This document shows positions 47,470 to 56,170 of a stretch of DNA of 64,000 bases, one piece after another. The stretch lies in the NCBI GenBank assembly GCA_902555585.1, contig CACDSY010000001.1:243965-307964 (forward strand). The letters run 5' to 3'. The translations under genes were made by a program, and so were the position numbers. Source of the DNA: an uncultured Pelagibacteraceae bacterium. Its GTDB lineage: Bacteria; Pseudomonadota; Alphaproteobacteria; Pelagibacterales; Pelagibacteraceae. Below the pieces are notes generated by a model. The model did no database searches. It was not told the origin of the DNA and worked only from the letters and a program-made list of their open reading frames with translations. Positions within the stretch are counted from its first letter, which is position 1; each line of letters starts with the position of its first letter.

Positions 47470-48836
47470 AATTTACTTTTAACGAAATTTTTTACTGCTT
47501 CTGTATCATTTTTTAATAATTGAAAATTTTCTTCTTTACTATGAACATATTGTAGCTCTTTAGGTAGTTCTTCATGTTTATTTATAGCCTTATCTGTAGC
47601 AGCTGGAAATTTGCATGGATGAGCAGTAGATAAAACTACACAATCATTAAAATTTAACTTATTTGCAGCCCCTACTCCAACTGCAGTATGGGGATCTAAT
47701 ATGACATTATTTTTATCAAAATGTTGTTTAATAATTTCTAAAGTTTCGTTTTCGTCACAACTTTCTGAAATAAAATCTTTTTGAATGATATCCAAGTTTG
47801 ATTTTTCAATTTTATATTCATTATTCTTAACTTTTTTCATTATATTAGTTGTAATTTCAGAATTAGAACCATTTACATAATAAATTAATCTTTCAAAATT
47901 ACTTGCTAATTGAATATCCATACTTGGGGAAAGTGTTTCTTTTACTTTTTTTGAAACATAATTCCCATTTGAAATTGCTCGATGCAAAATATCGTTTTCA
48001 TTAGTTGCAACAATTAGTTTATCTACTGGCAATCCCATTTGTTTTGCAAGGTAACCTGCAAAAACGTCTCCAAAATTTCCTGTTGGAACTGAAAATGAAA
48101 TCGTTTTATCAACATTAAGTTTAAAATAAGTATAAAAATAATATACAGCTTGCGCAATTATTCTTGCCCAATTAATTGAATTTACTCCAGACATATTTAT
48201 TGATTTTGAAAAATTAAGATCTGAAAACATTTGCTTTACTATATTTTGGCAATCATCGAAATTTCCTTCAATTGCAATATTGAAAACATTTTCATCATCG
48301 ACTGTTGTCATTAATTTTCTTTGTACTGATGAAATTCTATTATTAGGATGTAAGACAAAAATATTTAAGTTAGATTTGCCTCTAATTGCATCTATAGCGG
48401 CGGCCCCTGTGTCACCTGATGTAGCCACAACAATATTAATTTTTTTATCATTTTTACTTAAATAATACTCATACAAATTTCCAATAAACTGCATTGCAAT
48501 ATCTTTAAAAGCCAATGTAGGACCATGAAATAACTCTAATAACTTCAAATCACCAATATTTGAAATTTTAACAACATCTTTTTCTCTAAAAGTTGAATAT
48601 GATTTTTTAATTAAAGATGAAAGATCATTTTTAGAAATAAAATCTGATGAAAATTGATTTATTATTTCAGTAGATAAGTCGTTATAATTTAGCCTTTTGA
48701 GTTCAGATAACTCTTCTGGACTAAATTTTTTTAGAGAAGTGGGCACATAAAGTCCACCATCATCAGCTAAACCTTTGATGAAAACATCTTCAAAACTGTA
48801 TTCTTTTGAATTATCTCTTGTACTTACGTATCTCAT
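47466..48836 (-). CDS. thrC: Threonine synthase
   Basis: 456 residues, PLP enzyme converting O-phosphohomoserine to threonine. N-terminal YVSTRDNSKEYSFEDVFIKG is typical of the long (yeast-like) form. The PLP lysine is in PTLAFKDIAMQF, the phosphate loop is PTGNFGDVFAGY, and ATSGDTGAAAID precedes it. An AT-only perfect hairpin lies between ctaB and this gene on the same transcript. Confidence 0.95.
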   Translation of the reverse strand: MRYVSTRDNSKEYSFEDVFIKGLADDGGLYVPTSLKKFSPEELSELKRLNYNDLSTEIINQFSSDFISKNDLSSLIKKSYSTFREKDVVKISNIGDLKLLELFHGPTLAFKDIAMQFIGNLYEYYLSKNDKKINIVVATSGDTGAAAIDAIRGKSNLNIFVLHPNNRISSVQRKLMTTVDDENVFNIAIEGNFDDCQNIVKQMFSDLNFSKSINMSGVNSINWARIIAQAVYYFYTYFKLNVDKTISFSVPTGNFGDVFAGYLAKQMGLPVDKLIVATNENDILHRAISNGNYVSKKVKETLSPSMDIQLASNFERLIYYVNGSNSEITTNIMKKVKNNEYKIEKSNLDIIQKDFISESCDENETLEIIKQHFDKNNVILDPHTAVGVGAANKLNFNDCVVLSTAHPCKFPAATDKAINKHEELPKELQYVHSKEENFQLLKNDTEAVKNFVKSKL

Positions 48837-48857
48837 GAATTTTTTTTACCATTTTCC

Positions 48858-48887
48858 TATAAAATAAATAGGATTATTTATTTTATA
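48858..48887 (-). repeat. Perfect 13-bp AT-only inverted repeat between ctaB and thrC
   Basis: TATAAAATAAATA (48858–48870), loop GGAT, then its exact complement (48875–48887). On the minus-strand transcript it overlaps the ctaB stop and ends 21 nt before the thrC start. No U-tract follows, so it is not a standard terminator; a processing or stability hairpin is possible. Confidence 0.5.
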
Positions 48888-49792
48888 ATCTGGTCTACCA
48901 AAAATAAGACAAAAAGCAAAAATAAGTAAAAAATAGAGTAAGAAAATACCTTTTTAGCCTTCTTTATTTCAAATTTGTTTTTTTTGAACTTAAGAAGATC
49001 ATAACAAACATAGTTGTAATAAAAGGTAAGTAATAATGAAACTATTAAGAATGTTTTACCTGCAAAACCTATATAATAAGGCAAGAATACTACTGGGAGC
49101 ATTATTAAAGAGTATACAAATATATTTTTCTTTGTTTCCTCAATACCGTTAGTAATAGGTAACATTGGAATTTTAGCTTTCTGGTAATCATCTGCTTTAT
49201 AAAGGCTGAGTGCCCAAAAATGAGACGGGGTCCAAAAGAATATAATTAAGAAAAATGTTAACGGTTCTAATGTTAATGAGTCAGTTGCTATAGTCCAACC
49301 TATAACCGGTGGCAATGCACCTGATGCTCCTCCTATAACAATATTTTGAGGAGTTTTTCTCTTTAACCATATCGTGTACACAAAGACATAAAATGCGATC
49401 GTTATTGATAATAAAATAGCTGAAGTTAAATTTGAAAAATAATAAAGCCCAACTACAGATACCATTGATAATACTGTTCCAAATAATAAAGCATGCTCCC
49501 TATTCACTTTTCCAGTAGGTATTGGTCTTAGACAAGTTCTTGTCATTAATTTATCAAGATCAGCCTCATACCACATGTTTAGGGCACCAGCTGCACCTGC
49601 ACCCATTGTCACAAAAAATATTGCAACTATTGAACTAAGGAATGAAACTGAAACTGGAGCTATTAATAATCCAACAGCACAAGTAAAGATAACCAATGAC
49701 ATAACTCTTGGCTTCATTAGTAATAATAAATATTTTGAATAAGAAAAAAAACTTATAGAAACTGATTTTTTTTTAATTGTATTTGCAGTCAC
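48878..49792 (-). CDS. ctaB: Protoheme IX farnesyltransferase (haem O synthase)
   Basis: 304 residues, UbiA-superfamily membrane enzyme that farnesylates haem b to haem O for the a-type oxidase encoded upstream. The prenyl-diphosphate site is NMWYEADLDKLMTRT with CLRPIPTGK, and the second is ALSLYKADDYQKAKIPMLP. About nine membrane helices. Follows the 87-aa gene by 2 bp. Confidence 0.95.
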   Translation of the reverse strand: MTANTIKKKSVSISFFSYSKYLLLLMKPRVMSLVIFTCAVGLLIAPVSVSFLSSIVAIFFVTMGAGAAGALNMWYEADLDKLMTRTCLRPIPTGKVNREHALLFGTVLSMVSVVGLYYFSNLTSAILLSITIAFYVFVYTIWLKRKTPQNIVIGGASGALPPVIGWTIATDSLTLEPLTFFLIIFFWTPSHFWALSLYKADDYQKAKIPMLPITNGIEETKKNIFVYSLIMLPVVFLPYYIGFAGKTFLIVSLLLTFYYNYVCYDLLKFKKNKFEIKKAKKVFSYSIFYLFLLFVLFLVDQIIK

Positions 49793-49794
49793 TA

Positions 49795-50058
49795 TTACTC
49801 AACATTTAGTGAAACAAATATTACAAGTAATATAACGCCTGCTATTAAAATATGATTTCCAAGATCGAATATACCCACTTTGCTATTTTTCTTATCAATT
49901 AATCTTCTACTTAAAGGTATTTGATCATAAGGATTTATTGTGACTTTATCACCTTGTTCTTTTTGGTTTTCAACTTTTACCGAATAACCAAACCAAACTA
50001 TATAAATGAAAAAAGCAAATAAAATTAAGAAAAAAGCTAAGTATCCGTAGGCGTCCAT
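49795..50058 (-). CDS. Small two-helix membrane protein in the cytochrome oxidase operon (87 aa)
   Basis: Two hydrophobic helices, YLAFFLILFAFFIYIVWFGY at the N-terminus and ILIAGVILLVIFVSLNV at the C-terminus, flank a polar loop rich in Lys, Asp and Arg. Tightly packed between the subunit IV gene (1-bp gap) and ctaB (2-bp gap). I do not recognise the family. The position suggests an accessory subunit or assembly factor, comparable to small CoxF-type genes in other alphaproteobacterial oxidase operons, but this is inference. Confidence 0.7.
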   Translation of the reverse strand: MDAYGYLAFFLILFAFFIYIVWFGYSVKVENQKEQGDKVTINPYDQIPLSRRLIDKKNSKVGIFDLGNHILIAGVILLVIFVSLNVE

Positions 50059-50059
50059 A

Positions 50060-50419
50060 TTAAGCTCCCCCTACTACAAAATAAAAGAATCGTGAAAATA
50101 GTGTATATTTAAATTCTGCAGTCATTAAAAATATAAAACAGGCAATTGCTGTCATTGGCCATAACAGAACATTTACTAAAGCGTATCTCTCCCAAAATAA
50201 GTGCATGAAAAAAGCCATGATTAGTCCTGCTTTTAGAAACATAAAGAATAATATTAATGACCATCTCAACATTCCTTGAAATTGGTACCAGTCAACCATG
50301 TACGAAAAAAAACTTAGAACAAATAATAGCAACCAAATCCAAAGATAAATTCCTATCTTTTGAGTACTTGTTTGCTCTTCTTTTTTAGTTGTTTCTCCTA
50401 TTTTGTTAGTCTCTTCCAT
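50060..50419 (-). CDS. Cytochrome c oxidase subunit IV-like protein (prokaryotic COX4/CyoD-like)
   Basis: 119 residues. A polar N-terminus of about 22 residues, then three membrane helices. The second contains FFMFLKAGLIMAFFMHLFWE, the pattern of bacterial COX4/CyoD-type subunits. Stabilises the oxidase core. Lies 8 bp downstream of the subunit III gene on the minus strand. Confidence 0.78.
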   Translation of the reverse strand: MEETNKIGETTKKEEQTSTQKIGIYLWIWLLLFVLSFFSYMVDWYQFQGMLRWSLILFFMFLKAGLIMAFFMHLFWERYALVNVLLWPMTAIACFIFLMTAEFKYTLFSRFFYFVVGGA

Positions 50420-50427
50420 ATTTTATT

Positions 50428-51138
50428 TTACCACAAATAGAAAAATGCGAAAATGAAAACCCAAACTAGATCTACGAAGTGCCAATAAAGACCTAATATT
50501 TCAATTTCAACATAATCCCCTTTCATTTTAGTAAACCAACCTCTTTTTTTACTCTCATAATGACCAGCAAAAACTTTGTAAGTGTAAATAAATAAGAAAA
50601 TTACCCCAATTGAGACATGGAAACCATGAAAACCTGTTATCATAAAAAAGAATGAACCAAACTGTGATGCACCAAAAGGATTTCCCCAAGGTCTAACGCC
50701 TTCATGAATTAGTTTAGACCACTCAAACACTTGCATTCCTACAAAAGTAAGGCCACCTACAGCAGTAGCTAGGATTAGCCAACCACACATTTTACGATTT
50801 TTTTCGTAACCATATTTAACTGCTAAAGCCATTGTTCCACTACTTGTGATCAATACAAATGTCATTATTGCAATCAGTAGAAGTGGGACAGGTACACCTC
50901 CTACATATAATGAAAAAACCTCACTAGTGTTAGGCCAATCAACAATGGTTGATCCTCTACCTTTCATATAAGAAATTAAAAAACAGCTAAATACAAAAGT
51001 ATCACTCAATAAAAATATCCACATCATGGCTTTGCCCCAATGCACACCTTTAAACATCGTTTGGTCTGAACCAGTGTCAGACGCCATGCCCTTAAACCCA
51101 GGTTTAAGTTCGAAGCCGTCTATTTTTTGTTCAGACAT
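50428..51138 (-). CDS. ctaE: Cytochrome c oxidase subunit III
   Basis: 236 residues. GKAMMWIFLLSDTFVFSCFL, ALAVKYGYEKNRK, FMITGFHGFHVSIGVIFLF and the C-terminal YWHFVDLVWVFIFAFFYLW are all subunit III motifs. About six helices, shorter than the seven-helix mitochondrial form. A second subunit-III-like gene is at 54148–54825. Follows ctaD by 9 bp. Confidence 0.92.
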   Translation of the reverse strand: MSEQKIDGFELKPGFKGMASDTGSDQTMFKGVHWGKAMMWIFLLSDTFVFSCFLISYMKGRGSTIVDWPNTSEVFSLYVGGVPVPLLLIAIMTFVLITSSGTMALAVKYGYEKNRKMCGWLILATAVGGLTFVGMQVFEWSKLIHEGVRPWGNPFGASQFGSFFFMITGFHGFHVSIGVIFLFIYTYKVFAGHYESKKRGWFTKMKGDYVEIEILGLYWHFVDLVWVFIFAFFYLW

Positions 51139-51147
51139 TATTTTCTC

Positions 51148-52986
51148 TTAAGTTTTCTCTACTTCTGTGTGTATTACTTCACTAGGTGCTGTTGTTTGCG
51201 GAATAAAGTCATCCTTTGCTCCTGGAACGCTAAAGTCGTAAGGCCATCTGTGAACAACTGGAAGTCTTTCACCAAAGTTACCATGTTCTGGTGGAACAGT
51301 AGAAGTATACCATTCAAGTGAATTAGCTTTCCAAGGGTTTTGTTCAGCTTTTTTACCTGTTTTTAGTGTTTTAATGATATTGAAAACTAAAATAAACTGT
51401 GCTGCACCGACTATAAATGCTGCAATACTTATAAATTCGTTCATACCAACTGCTGATGTCATATACGGACTATCATACATTTCAAAATATCTTCTTGGAA
51501 CTCCGATAAAACCTAGGTAGTGCATTGGAAAATATATTGAGTATGCTCCTAAGAAAGTAATCCAGAAGTGCCATTTTCCTAGACCTTCATGTAACATTTT
51601 TCCAGCTACTAATGGGAACCAATGATAAACCGCCCCCATAATAACCATTAATGGTGCAATACCCATGACCATATGGAAGTGGGCTATTACAAAATATGTA
51701 TCAGATAATGGAACATCAACTGAAACATTTCCTAAAAATATTCCAGTAATTCCACCATTTACAAATGTAACGATAAATCCTAGGCACCATAACATAACAG
51801 TATTAATTCTAATATTTCCTCTCCATAAAGTAAGTATCCAATTATAAACTTTCATGGCTGTCGGAACGGCAATAATTAATGTCGTTGTTGCAAAGAAAAA
51901 TCCAAACCAAGGGTTCATACCACTAACGTACATGTGGTGAGCCCATACAAAGAAACTTAAACCTCCAATACCAACAATTGCCCAAACCATCATTCTGTAA
52001 CCAAATATGTTTTTTCTTGCATGAACTGATATCAAGTCTGAAACTATTCCAAATGCAGGTAATGCAACAATGTAAACTTCAGGGTGTCCAAAGAACCAAA
52101 ACAAGTGTTGGAAAAGTATTGGGCTTCCTCCACCATATTCAAGAACCTCACCTGCCTTTAATATTGTTGGCATAAAGAAACTTGTTTGTAAAACCTTATC
52201 CAATGTCATCATTATTGCACTAACTAGTAATGCTGGAAATGCTAACATTGCTAGTACAGTTGCTGTGAATATACCCCATACTGTTAAAGGCATTCTCATT
52301 AAAGTCATTCCTCTAGTTCTGGCTTGTAGAATTGTAATCATATAATTCAGTCCACCCATTGTGAAACCAATTACAAATAAAGATAAAGATATAAGCATTA
52401 GAAGTATTCCCATACCTGATCCAGGAGTTCCTTCCAAAATAGTTTGTGGAGGATACAAGGTCCATCCCGCTCCTGTTGGTCCACCAGGAACAAAGAAACT
52501 TGCCATTAAAACTGCAACTGCAACAAAGAACATCCAGAAACTAAGCATATTGACATATGGGAAAACCATATCTCTTGCTCCTACCATTAATGGAATTAAA
52601 TAATTTCCAAAGCCTCCTAGAAATAGTGCAGTTAAAAAATAAACTACCATGATCATTCCATGCATAGTTACAAATTGATAATAATGTTCTGCTGTCATGA
52701 AACCTGCCAATTCTGGAAAACCTAATTGAAGTCTCATTAACCAAGATAAAATTAAACCTACAATTCCAGTAAATACTGCAGTTAAGAAATATTGTACTCC
52801 TATAACTTTTGCATCCTGGCAAAAAACCCATTTTTCGATAAAACTATGTCCATGATATAGATCTTGCTCACCAACTTCTGCTGGTCTTACATAATCTATA
52901 TCTGGATTAACAGAACCAGTAGAACCATCCATTACTTCTGATGACTGAGCTTGATATGATTTGTTGTTATTGTATTCGTCTGACAT
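51148..52986 (-). CDS. ctaD: Cytochrome c oxidase subunit I (A-type haem–copper oxidase)
   Basis: 612 residues, twelve or more membrane helices. Low-spin haem ligand in MHGMIMVVYFLTALF. D-channel asparagine region GNYLIPLMVGARDM. CuB/tyrosine site HPEVYIVALPAFG with the A1-type glutamate. WAHHMYVSG and the haem a3/a ligands in VIAHFHMVMG. Reduces oxygen to water and pumps protons. Preceded by ctaC (44 bp gap). Confidence 0.97.
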   Translation of the reverse strand: MSDEYNNNKSYQAQSSEVMDGSTGSVNPDIDYVRPAEVGEQDLYHGHSFIEKWVFCQDAKVIGVQYFLTAVFTGIVGLILSWLMRLQLGFPELAGFMTAEHYYQFVTMHGMIMVVYFLTALFLGGFGNYLIPLMVGARDMVFPYVNMLSFWMFFVAVAVLMASFFVPGGPTGAGWTLYPPQTILEGTPGSGMGILLMLISLSLFVIGFTMGGLNYMITILQARTRGMTLMRMPLTVWGIFTATVLAMLAFPALLVSAIMMTLDKVLQTSFFMPTILKAGEVLEYGGGSPILFQHLFWFFGHPEVYIVALPAFGIVSDLISVHARKNIFGYRMMVWAIVGIGGLSFFVWAHHMYVSGMNPWFGFFFATTTLIIAVPTAMKVYNWILTLWRGNIRINTVMLWCLGFIVTFVNGGITGIFLGNVSVDVPLSDTYFVIAHFHMVMGIAPLMVIMGAVYHWFPLVAGKMLHEGLGKWHFWITFLGAYSIYFPMHYLGFIGVPRRYFEMYDSPYMTSAVGMNEFISIAAFIVGAAQFILVFNIIKTLKTGKKAEQNPWKANSLEWYTSTVPPEHGNFGERLPVVHRWPYDFSVPGAKDDFIPQTTAPSEVIHTEVEKT

Positions 52987-53030
52987 AATTTTTATCCTCT
53001 ATATATATTTTTTTTTAAATTAATAAATTG

Positions 53031-53867
53031 TTATTTTTTGGCCAATTTGTTCACATCCATGTTTAATTTTTCATATCTAGCAGATAATTGCTCAAAAGTT
53101 TCTTGCTCGCTTAGCCAAACTTCATAATCACCTTTATCTTGGACCTCAACACCACCTCTCATTGCATAGTGTCCAACACCACAGTACTCAGCACATAACA
53201 CTTCGTATTCACCCACTTTGTTAGGTTCAAACCAATAGAAAGTAACCGTTCCTGGAACTGCATCCATTTTTGCTCTAAATTGTGGAACATACCAATTATG
53301 AAGTACGTCTACTGATCTTAATAAAATTTTTACAGGTCTATTGTTTTCTAAATTAATAACATCGCTCTCAACCATTATATCATCTCTTCCAAACGGATCA
53401 TCTGGGTTAATACCAAATGGATTATTGTCAGCAATATTTCTTACTTGTGTAGTTCCTAATTTTCCATCTGCACCAGGTAGTCTATATTGCCATCCCCATT
53501 GCCATGCCATTACATCAACTTCAATTGCATTCTTTGGAACATTTACATATTGATTCCAAATAATAAGACCAGGTGCTAGTAAAGCTGCAACTCCTAATGT
53601 AGTTGCCCATGTTAAAATTTTTTCTAATTTTTTATCCTCAGGTTTATATTCTGCTCTTCGATCTTCTTTATGTGAGTATCTAAAAACACAGTAAATCATA
53701 AATAGACAAACAGCTACGAATACTCCTCCACCTACCCAAAAGGTAAGAGTTATAGTATCATCCATTCCGCCCCAGTTTGATGCTATATCAGTCCAATACC
53801 AAGGGGTAAAAATATGAAATAAAACAGATCCGATGATTACTAATAAAAAAATTATTCCTGCATGCAT
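53031..53867 (-). CDS. ctaC: Cytochrome c oxidase subunit II (CuA)
   Basis: 278 residues. Instead of a cleavable signal it starts with a hydrophobic helix (IIFLLVIIGSVLFHIF), followed by two more, then the periplasmic cupredoxin domain. CuA ligands are in DVLHNWYVP and CAEYCGVGHYAM. The aromatic segment MAWQWGWQYR accepts electrons from cytochrome c. First gene of the oxidase operon; a 17-bp palindrome lies upstream. Confidence 0.95.
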   Translation of the reverse strand: MHAGIIFLLVIIGSVLFHIFTPWYWTDIASNWGGMDDTITLTFWVGGGVFVAVCLFMIYCVFRYSHKEDRRAEYKPEDKKLEKILTWATTLGVAALLAPGLIIWNQYVNVPKNAIEVDVMAWQWGWQYRLPGADGKLGTTQVRNIADNNPFGINPDDPFGRDDIMVESDVINLENNRPVKILLRSVDVLHNWYVPQFRAKMDAVPGTVTFYWFEPNKVGEYEVLCAEYCGVGHYAMRGGVEVQDKGDYEVWLSEQETFEQLSARYEKLNMDVNKLAKK

Positions 53868-53901
53868 AGAGCTTATATAGAAGAATAATCCTATAAATAC
53901 C

Positions 53902-53918
53902 TATGACAAAATGTCATA
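53902..53918. promoter_or_regulatory. 17-bp perfect palindrome between ctaC and the 63-aa gene
   Basis: TATGACA-AAA-TGTCATA, 7-bp arms, 3-bp centre, in the 87-bp divergent gap; 35–51 bp before the ctaC start and 37 bp before the small gene. A likely operator for one or both genes. It matches no regulator box I can name with confidence. Confidence 0.5.
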
Positions 53919-53954
53919 AAACATATTAATTATACTAATATAATCAATATATTT

Positions 53955-54146
53955 ATGCTCGGTAAATTAGGTATTTTAATAACAATTCTTACTTTGGTTT
54001 TAGCATTCTATTTTGTAATTTCTTTAGGTGCAGGAAGATTTTCAAAAGGAGAGACAAAACCTGAAACTAAAAGATATCTAAGATCAGTAAATATACTTTT
54101 AATTATAATTGCAGTGTTTGGATCAGTGTTAGTTTTATTTATATAA
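53955..54146 (+). CDS. Small two-helix membrane protein next to cytochrome oxidase (63 aa), possibly Hig1-like
   Basis: Helix 1 is ILITILTLVLAFYFVISLGA, followed by a basic loop with TKRYLRS, and helix 2 NILLIIIAVFGSVLVLFI. The layout (helix, charged loop with L-R, helix, about 65 residues) resembles alphaproteobacterial twin-transmembrane proteins related to Hig1/Rcf1, which associate with cytochrome oxidase. The key motif is not well matched, so this is a suggestion. Divergent from ctaC; ends 1 bp from the convergent subunit-III-like gene. Confidence 0.65.
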   Translation: MLGKLGILITILTLVLAFYFVISLGAGRFSKGETKPETKRYLRSVNILLIIIAVFGSVLVLFI

Positions 54147-54147
54147 A

Positions 54148-54825
54148 TTATGCAATCAAAGATTTGCAGAATTCTATAACAGTATCATTGTATGCAAACA
54201 TTATTGTAAAGAAAACTAGCCAAACTATAAATAAAAATAACCAGTACAATGAAAGAGCATTAATACTTTTTTCTTGTTTGTTGTAATCTTTCTCATCTAA
54301 TTTAAAAATTTTTGAGCTTACTTTGCCCCAGAAATAGAGACCTCCTAAAAGATGAATACCATGTAATGCAGTAAAGAAATAATAAGACGAAAAATATGTA
54401 TTAGTTGAAACAAAATTTCCACTTTTCATAAGCTGGTACCATAAAGCTAACTGTAGAAATAAAAATATATAACTTAAAACACCCACATAAATTAGATTTC
54501 TCTTTATTGTGTTTGTAATTCCATTTTTTAAATCTTTACTTATTCTATTAAAAAATATTGTTACTAGAATTAAGACAAACGTGTTTATCCAAAGTAAATT
54601 TGTCTTCAGTATAAAAGTTGTATCTTGTTCAGGGGGTAGTGAGTAAAGATAGCCAGTAAAAATTAAACTAAATAAAGTTGTACTTACTCCAAAAATAATT
54701 ATAACAGCTGACATTTGATTTGAAATTTCAAATGTTTTTCCAGAATGGCCGCTATCAATTACTGCTTGATCTTGTTCCCAAGGTTTTTCGGTTAATGTGC
54801 CAAATATTTTCTTTAATAGAGACAT
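54148..54825 (-). CDS. Second cytochrome oxidase subunit III-like protein
   Basis: 225 residues. About five helices, with FFTALHGIHLLGGLYFW and SLYWLFLFIVWLVFFTIMF matching subunit III helices. A soluble N-terminus (about 40 residues) precedes the first helix. Clearly distinct from the ctaE-like protein 3 kb away; it lacks the longer helix III–VII set. Divergent from SCO (36 bp between starts), so it may be specific to oxidase assembly or to an alternative complex. Confidence 0.8.
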   Translation of the reverse strand: MSLLKKIFGTLTEKPWEQDQAVIDSGHSGKTFEISNQMSAVIIIFGVSTTLFSLIFTGYLYSLPPEQDTTFILKTNLLWINTFVLILVTIFFNRISKDLKNGITNTIKRNLIYVGVLSYIFLFLQLALWYQLMKSGNFVSTNTYFSSYYFFTALHGIHLLGGLYFWGKVSSKIFKLDEKDYNKQEKSINALSLYWLFLFIVWLVFFTIMFAYNDTVIEFCKSLIA

Positions 54826-54861
54826 AATGTTTATATAGTTCCTATATATAATTTTACAATA

Positions 54862-55449
54862 ATGAAAATAAAAACCTCAATTGCAGTATTAACTGGATGT
54901 TTAACAATATTCTTTTTTTTGATGCTTCCAGTATTTCTTTCTATGAAAGAACAAAAAGACCAATCAGTCGCAGCATTTAAGGGCTCAGATTTTGAGCTTA
55001 AAGATATGAACAATAATATTATAACTCAAGAATCTTTTGATGGACCTTTAACTGCAATTTTTTTTGGTTTTACAAATTGTCCTGATATTTGCCCAATGAC
55101 TTTAAATAAAATGGATATCGCATTGAATAGAATAAAGAAAAATAAAAAAAAAGATTTAAAAGTTTTTTTTATTAGCGTTGATCCTAAAAGAGATACTCCA
55201 GAAGTTATTAAAGATTATCTAAGAAATTTTGATAACAAATTTGTTGGAATTACAGGAGATCCAGGTGAAATTTTTTTATTGTCTCAATCGTGGGGAATAA
55301 TCAGTCAAAAGATTTTTTTTGAAAATGGTGACTATAATGTTGATCACAGCTCACCCGTGATTCTACTTAAAGATGGAAAATATGTTGCTAAAATTTCTCA
55401 CAGAGACGATATTAAAAAATCAATCAAATTAATTAACAAATATTTATAA
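54862..55449 (+). CDS. SCO1/SenC copper chaperone
   Basis: 195 residues. N-terminal membrane anchor (about residues 8–27), then a thioredoxin-like domain. Copper site CPDIC in FTNCPDICPMTLNKM, with the partner histidine in DHSSPVIL near residue 160. Delivers Cu to the CuA site of subunit II, encoded nearby. The 3' end overlaps convergent rsmE by 6 bp. Confidence 0.94.
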   Translation: MKIKTSIAVLTGCLTIFFFLMLPVFLSMKEQKDQSVAAFKGSDFELKDMNNNIITQESFDGPLTAIFFGFTNCPDICPMTLNKMDIALNRIKKNKKKDLKVFFISVDPKRDTPEVIKDYLRNFDNKFVGITGDPGEIFLLSQSWGIISQKIFFENGDYNVDHSSPVILLKDGKYVAKISHRDDIKKSIKLINKYL

Positions 55450-56154
55450 ATTCAAAATATAACTTAGTATAGATATTGAAGATATTGCTGCTGTCTCTGA
55501 TCTCAGAATATTTTCGTTTATTTTAAATGATTTTACATCTTTAAAATTTAAAATATTATTCCTTTCTTGTTCTGAAAAATCACCCTCGGGTCCAATAATA
55601 ATACACAATGATTTATTCCTGTCTTTATTTAACTTAATTTTTTTATTTTTAGTATTTAGGTCAGTAAAAATTAAATCTATTTTATTTTCATTTTTTTTTA
55701 AGAAACTTTTTAAGTTTTGAGGTTTTTCTAAAGAAGGGGGGTTTATTCTATTTGACTGCTCTGTTGCCTCTATAATTATTTTTTCTAATCTCTCAGAATT
55801 AATCTTTCTGACAATTGTTCTATCAAAAATAATTGGGATCAATTTAGTTACACCCAATTCAGTAGCTTTCTGTATCATGAAACTTGAATAATTTGATTTA
55901 ATTGGAGAATATGCCAACCAAATATCTACCAGGTTTTCTTTATTTCTTAATTTTTCTTGAATACTAAATTCAACTTTACCACTACTAATATTATTAATTT
56001 TAGCTAACCACTCACCGTTTTTATTAAATAGTGAAAAATTTTCACCAATTTTGATTCTCATTACTTTTGTTAAATAATGTGATTGTGGTTTTTCAAGCCA
56101 AGAATTAAAATTAAGAGATAAACTTTCAGGAAAAAATATTCTAATATTACTCAT
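55444..56154 (-). CDS. rsmE: 16S rRNA (uracil1498-N3)-methyltransferase
   Basis: 236 residues. An N-terminal PUA-like domain (HYLTKVMRIKIGENFSLF) and a C-terminal SPOUT knot with LCIIIGPEGDFSEQE and ILRSETAAI. EQSNRINPP lies between them. All are RsmE hallmarks. Modifies 16S rRNA in the decoding region. Starts 16 bp from the divergent haloacid dehalogenase gene. Confidence 0.93.
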   Translation of the reverse strand: MSNIRIFFPESLSLNFNSWLEKPQSHYLTKVMRIKIGENFSLFNKNGEWLAKINNISSGKVEFSIQEKLRNKENLVDIWLAYSPIKSNYSSFMIQKATELGVTKLIPIIFDRTIVRKINSERLEKIIIEATEQSNRINPPSLEKPQNLKSFLKKNENKIDLIFTDLNTKNKKIKLNKDRNKSLCIIIGPEGDFSEQERNNILNFKDVKSFKINENILRSETAAISSISILSYILNL

Positions 56155-56170
56155 ATTAAGAAAGTAATTT

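Noticed and set aside
52541..52831. 96-codon minus-strand frame inside ctaD
   Set aside because: Same strand as ctaD but in a different frame; the ctaD frame carries the conserved oxidase motifs, so this is a shadow.
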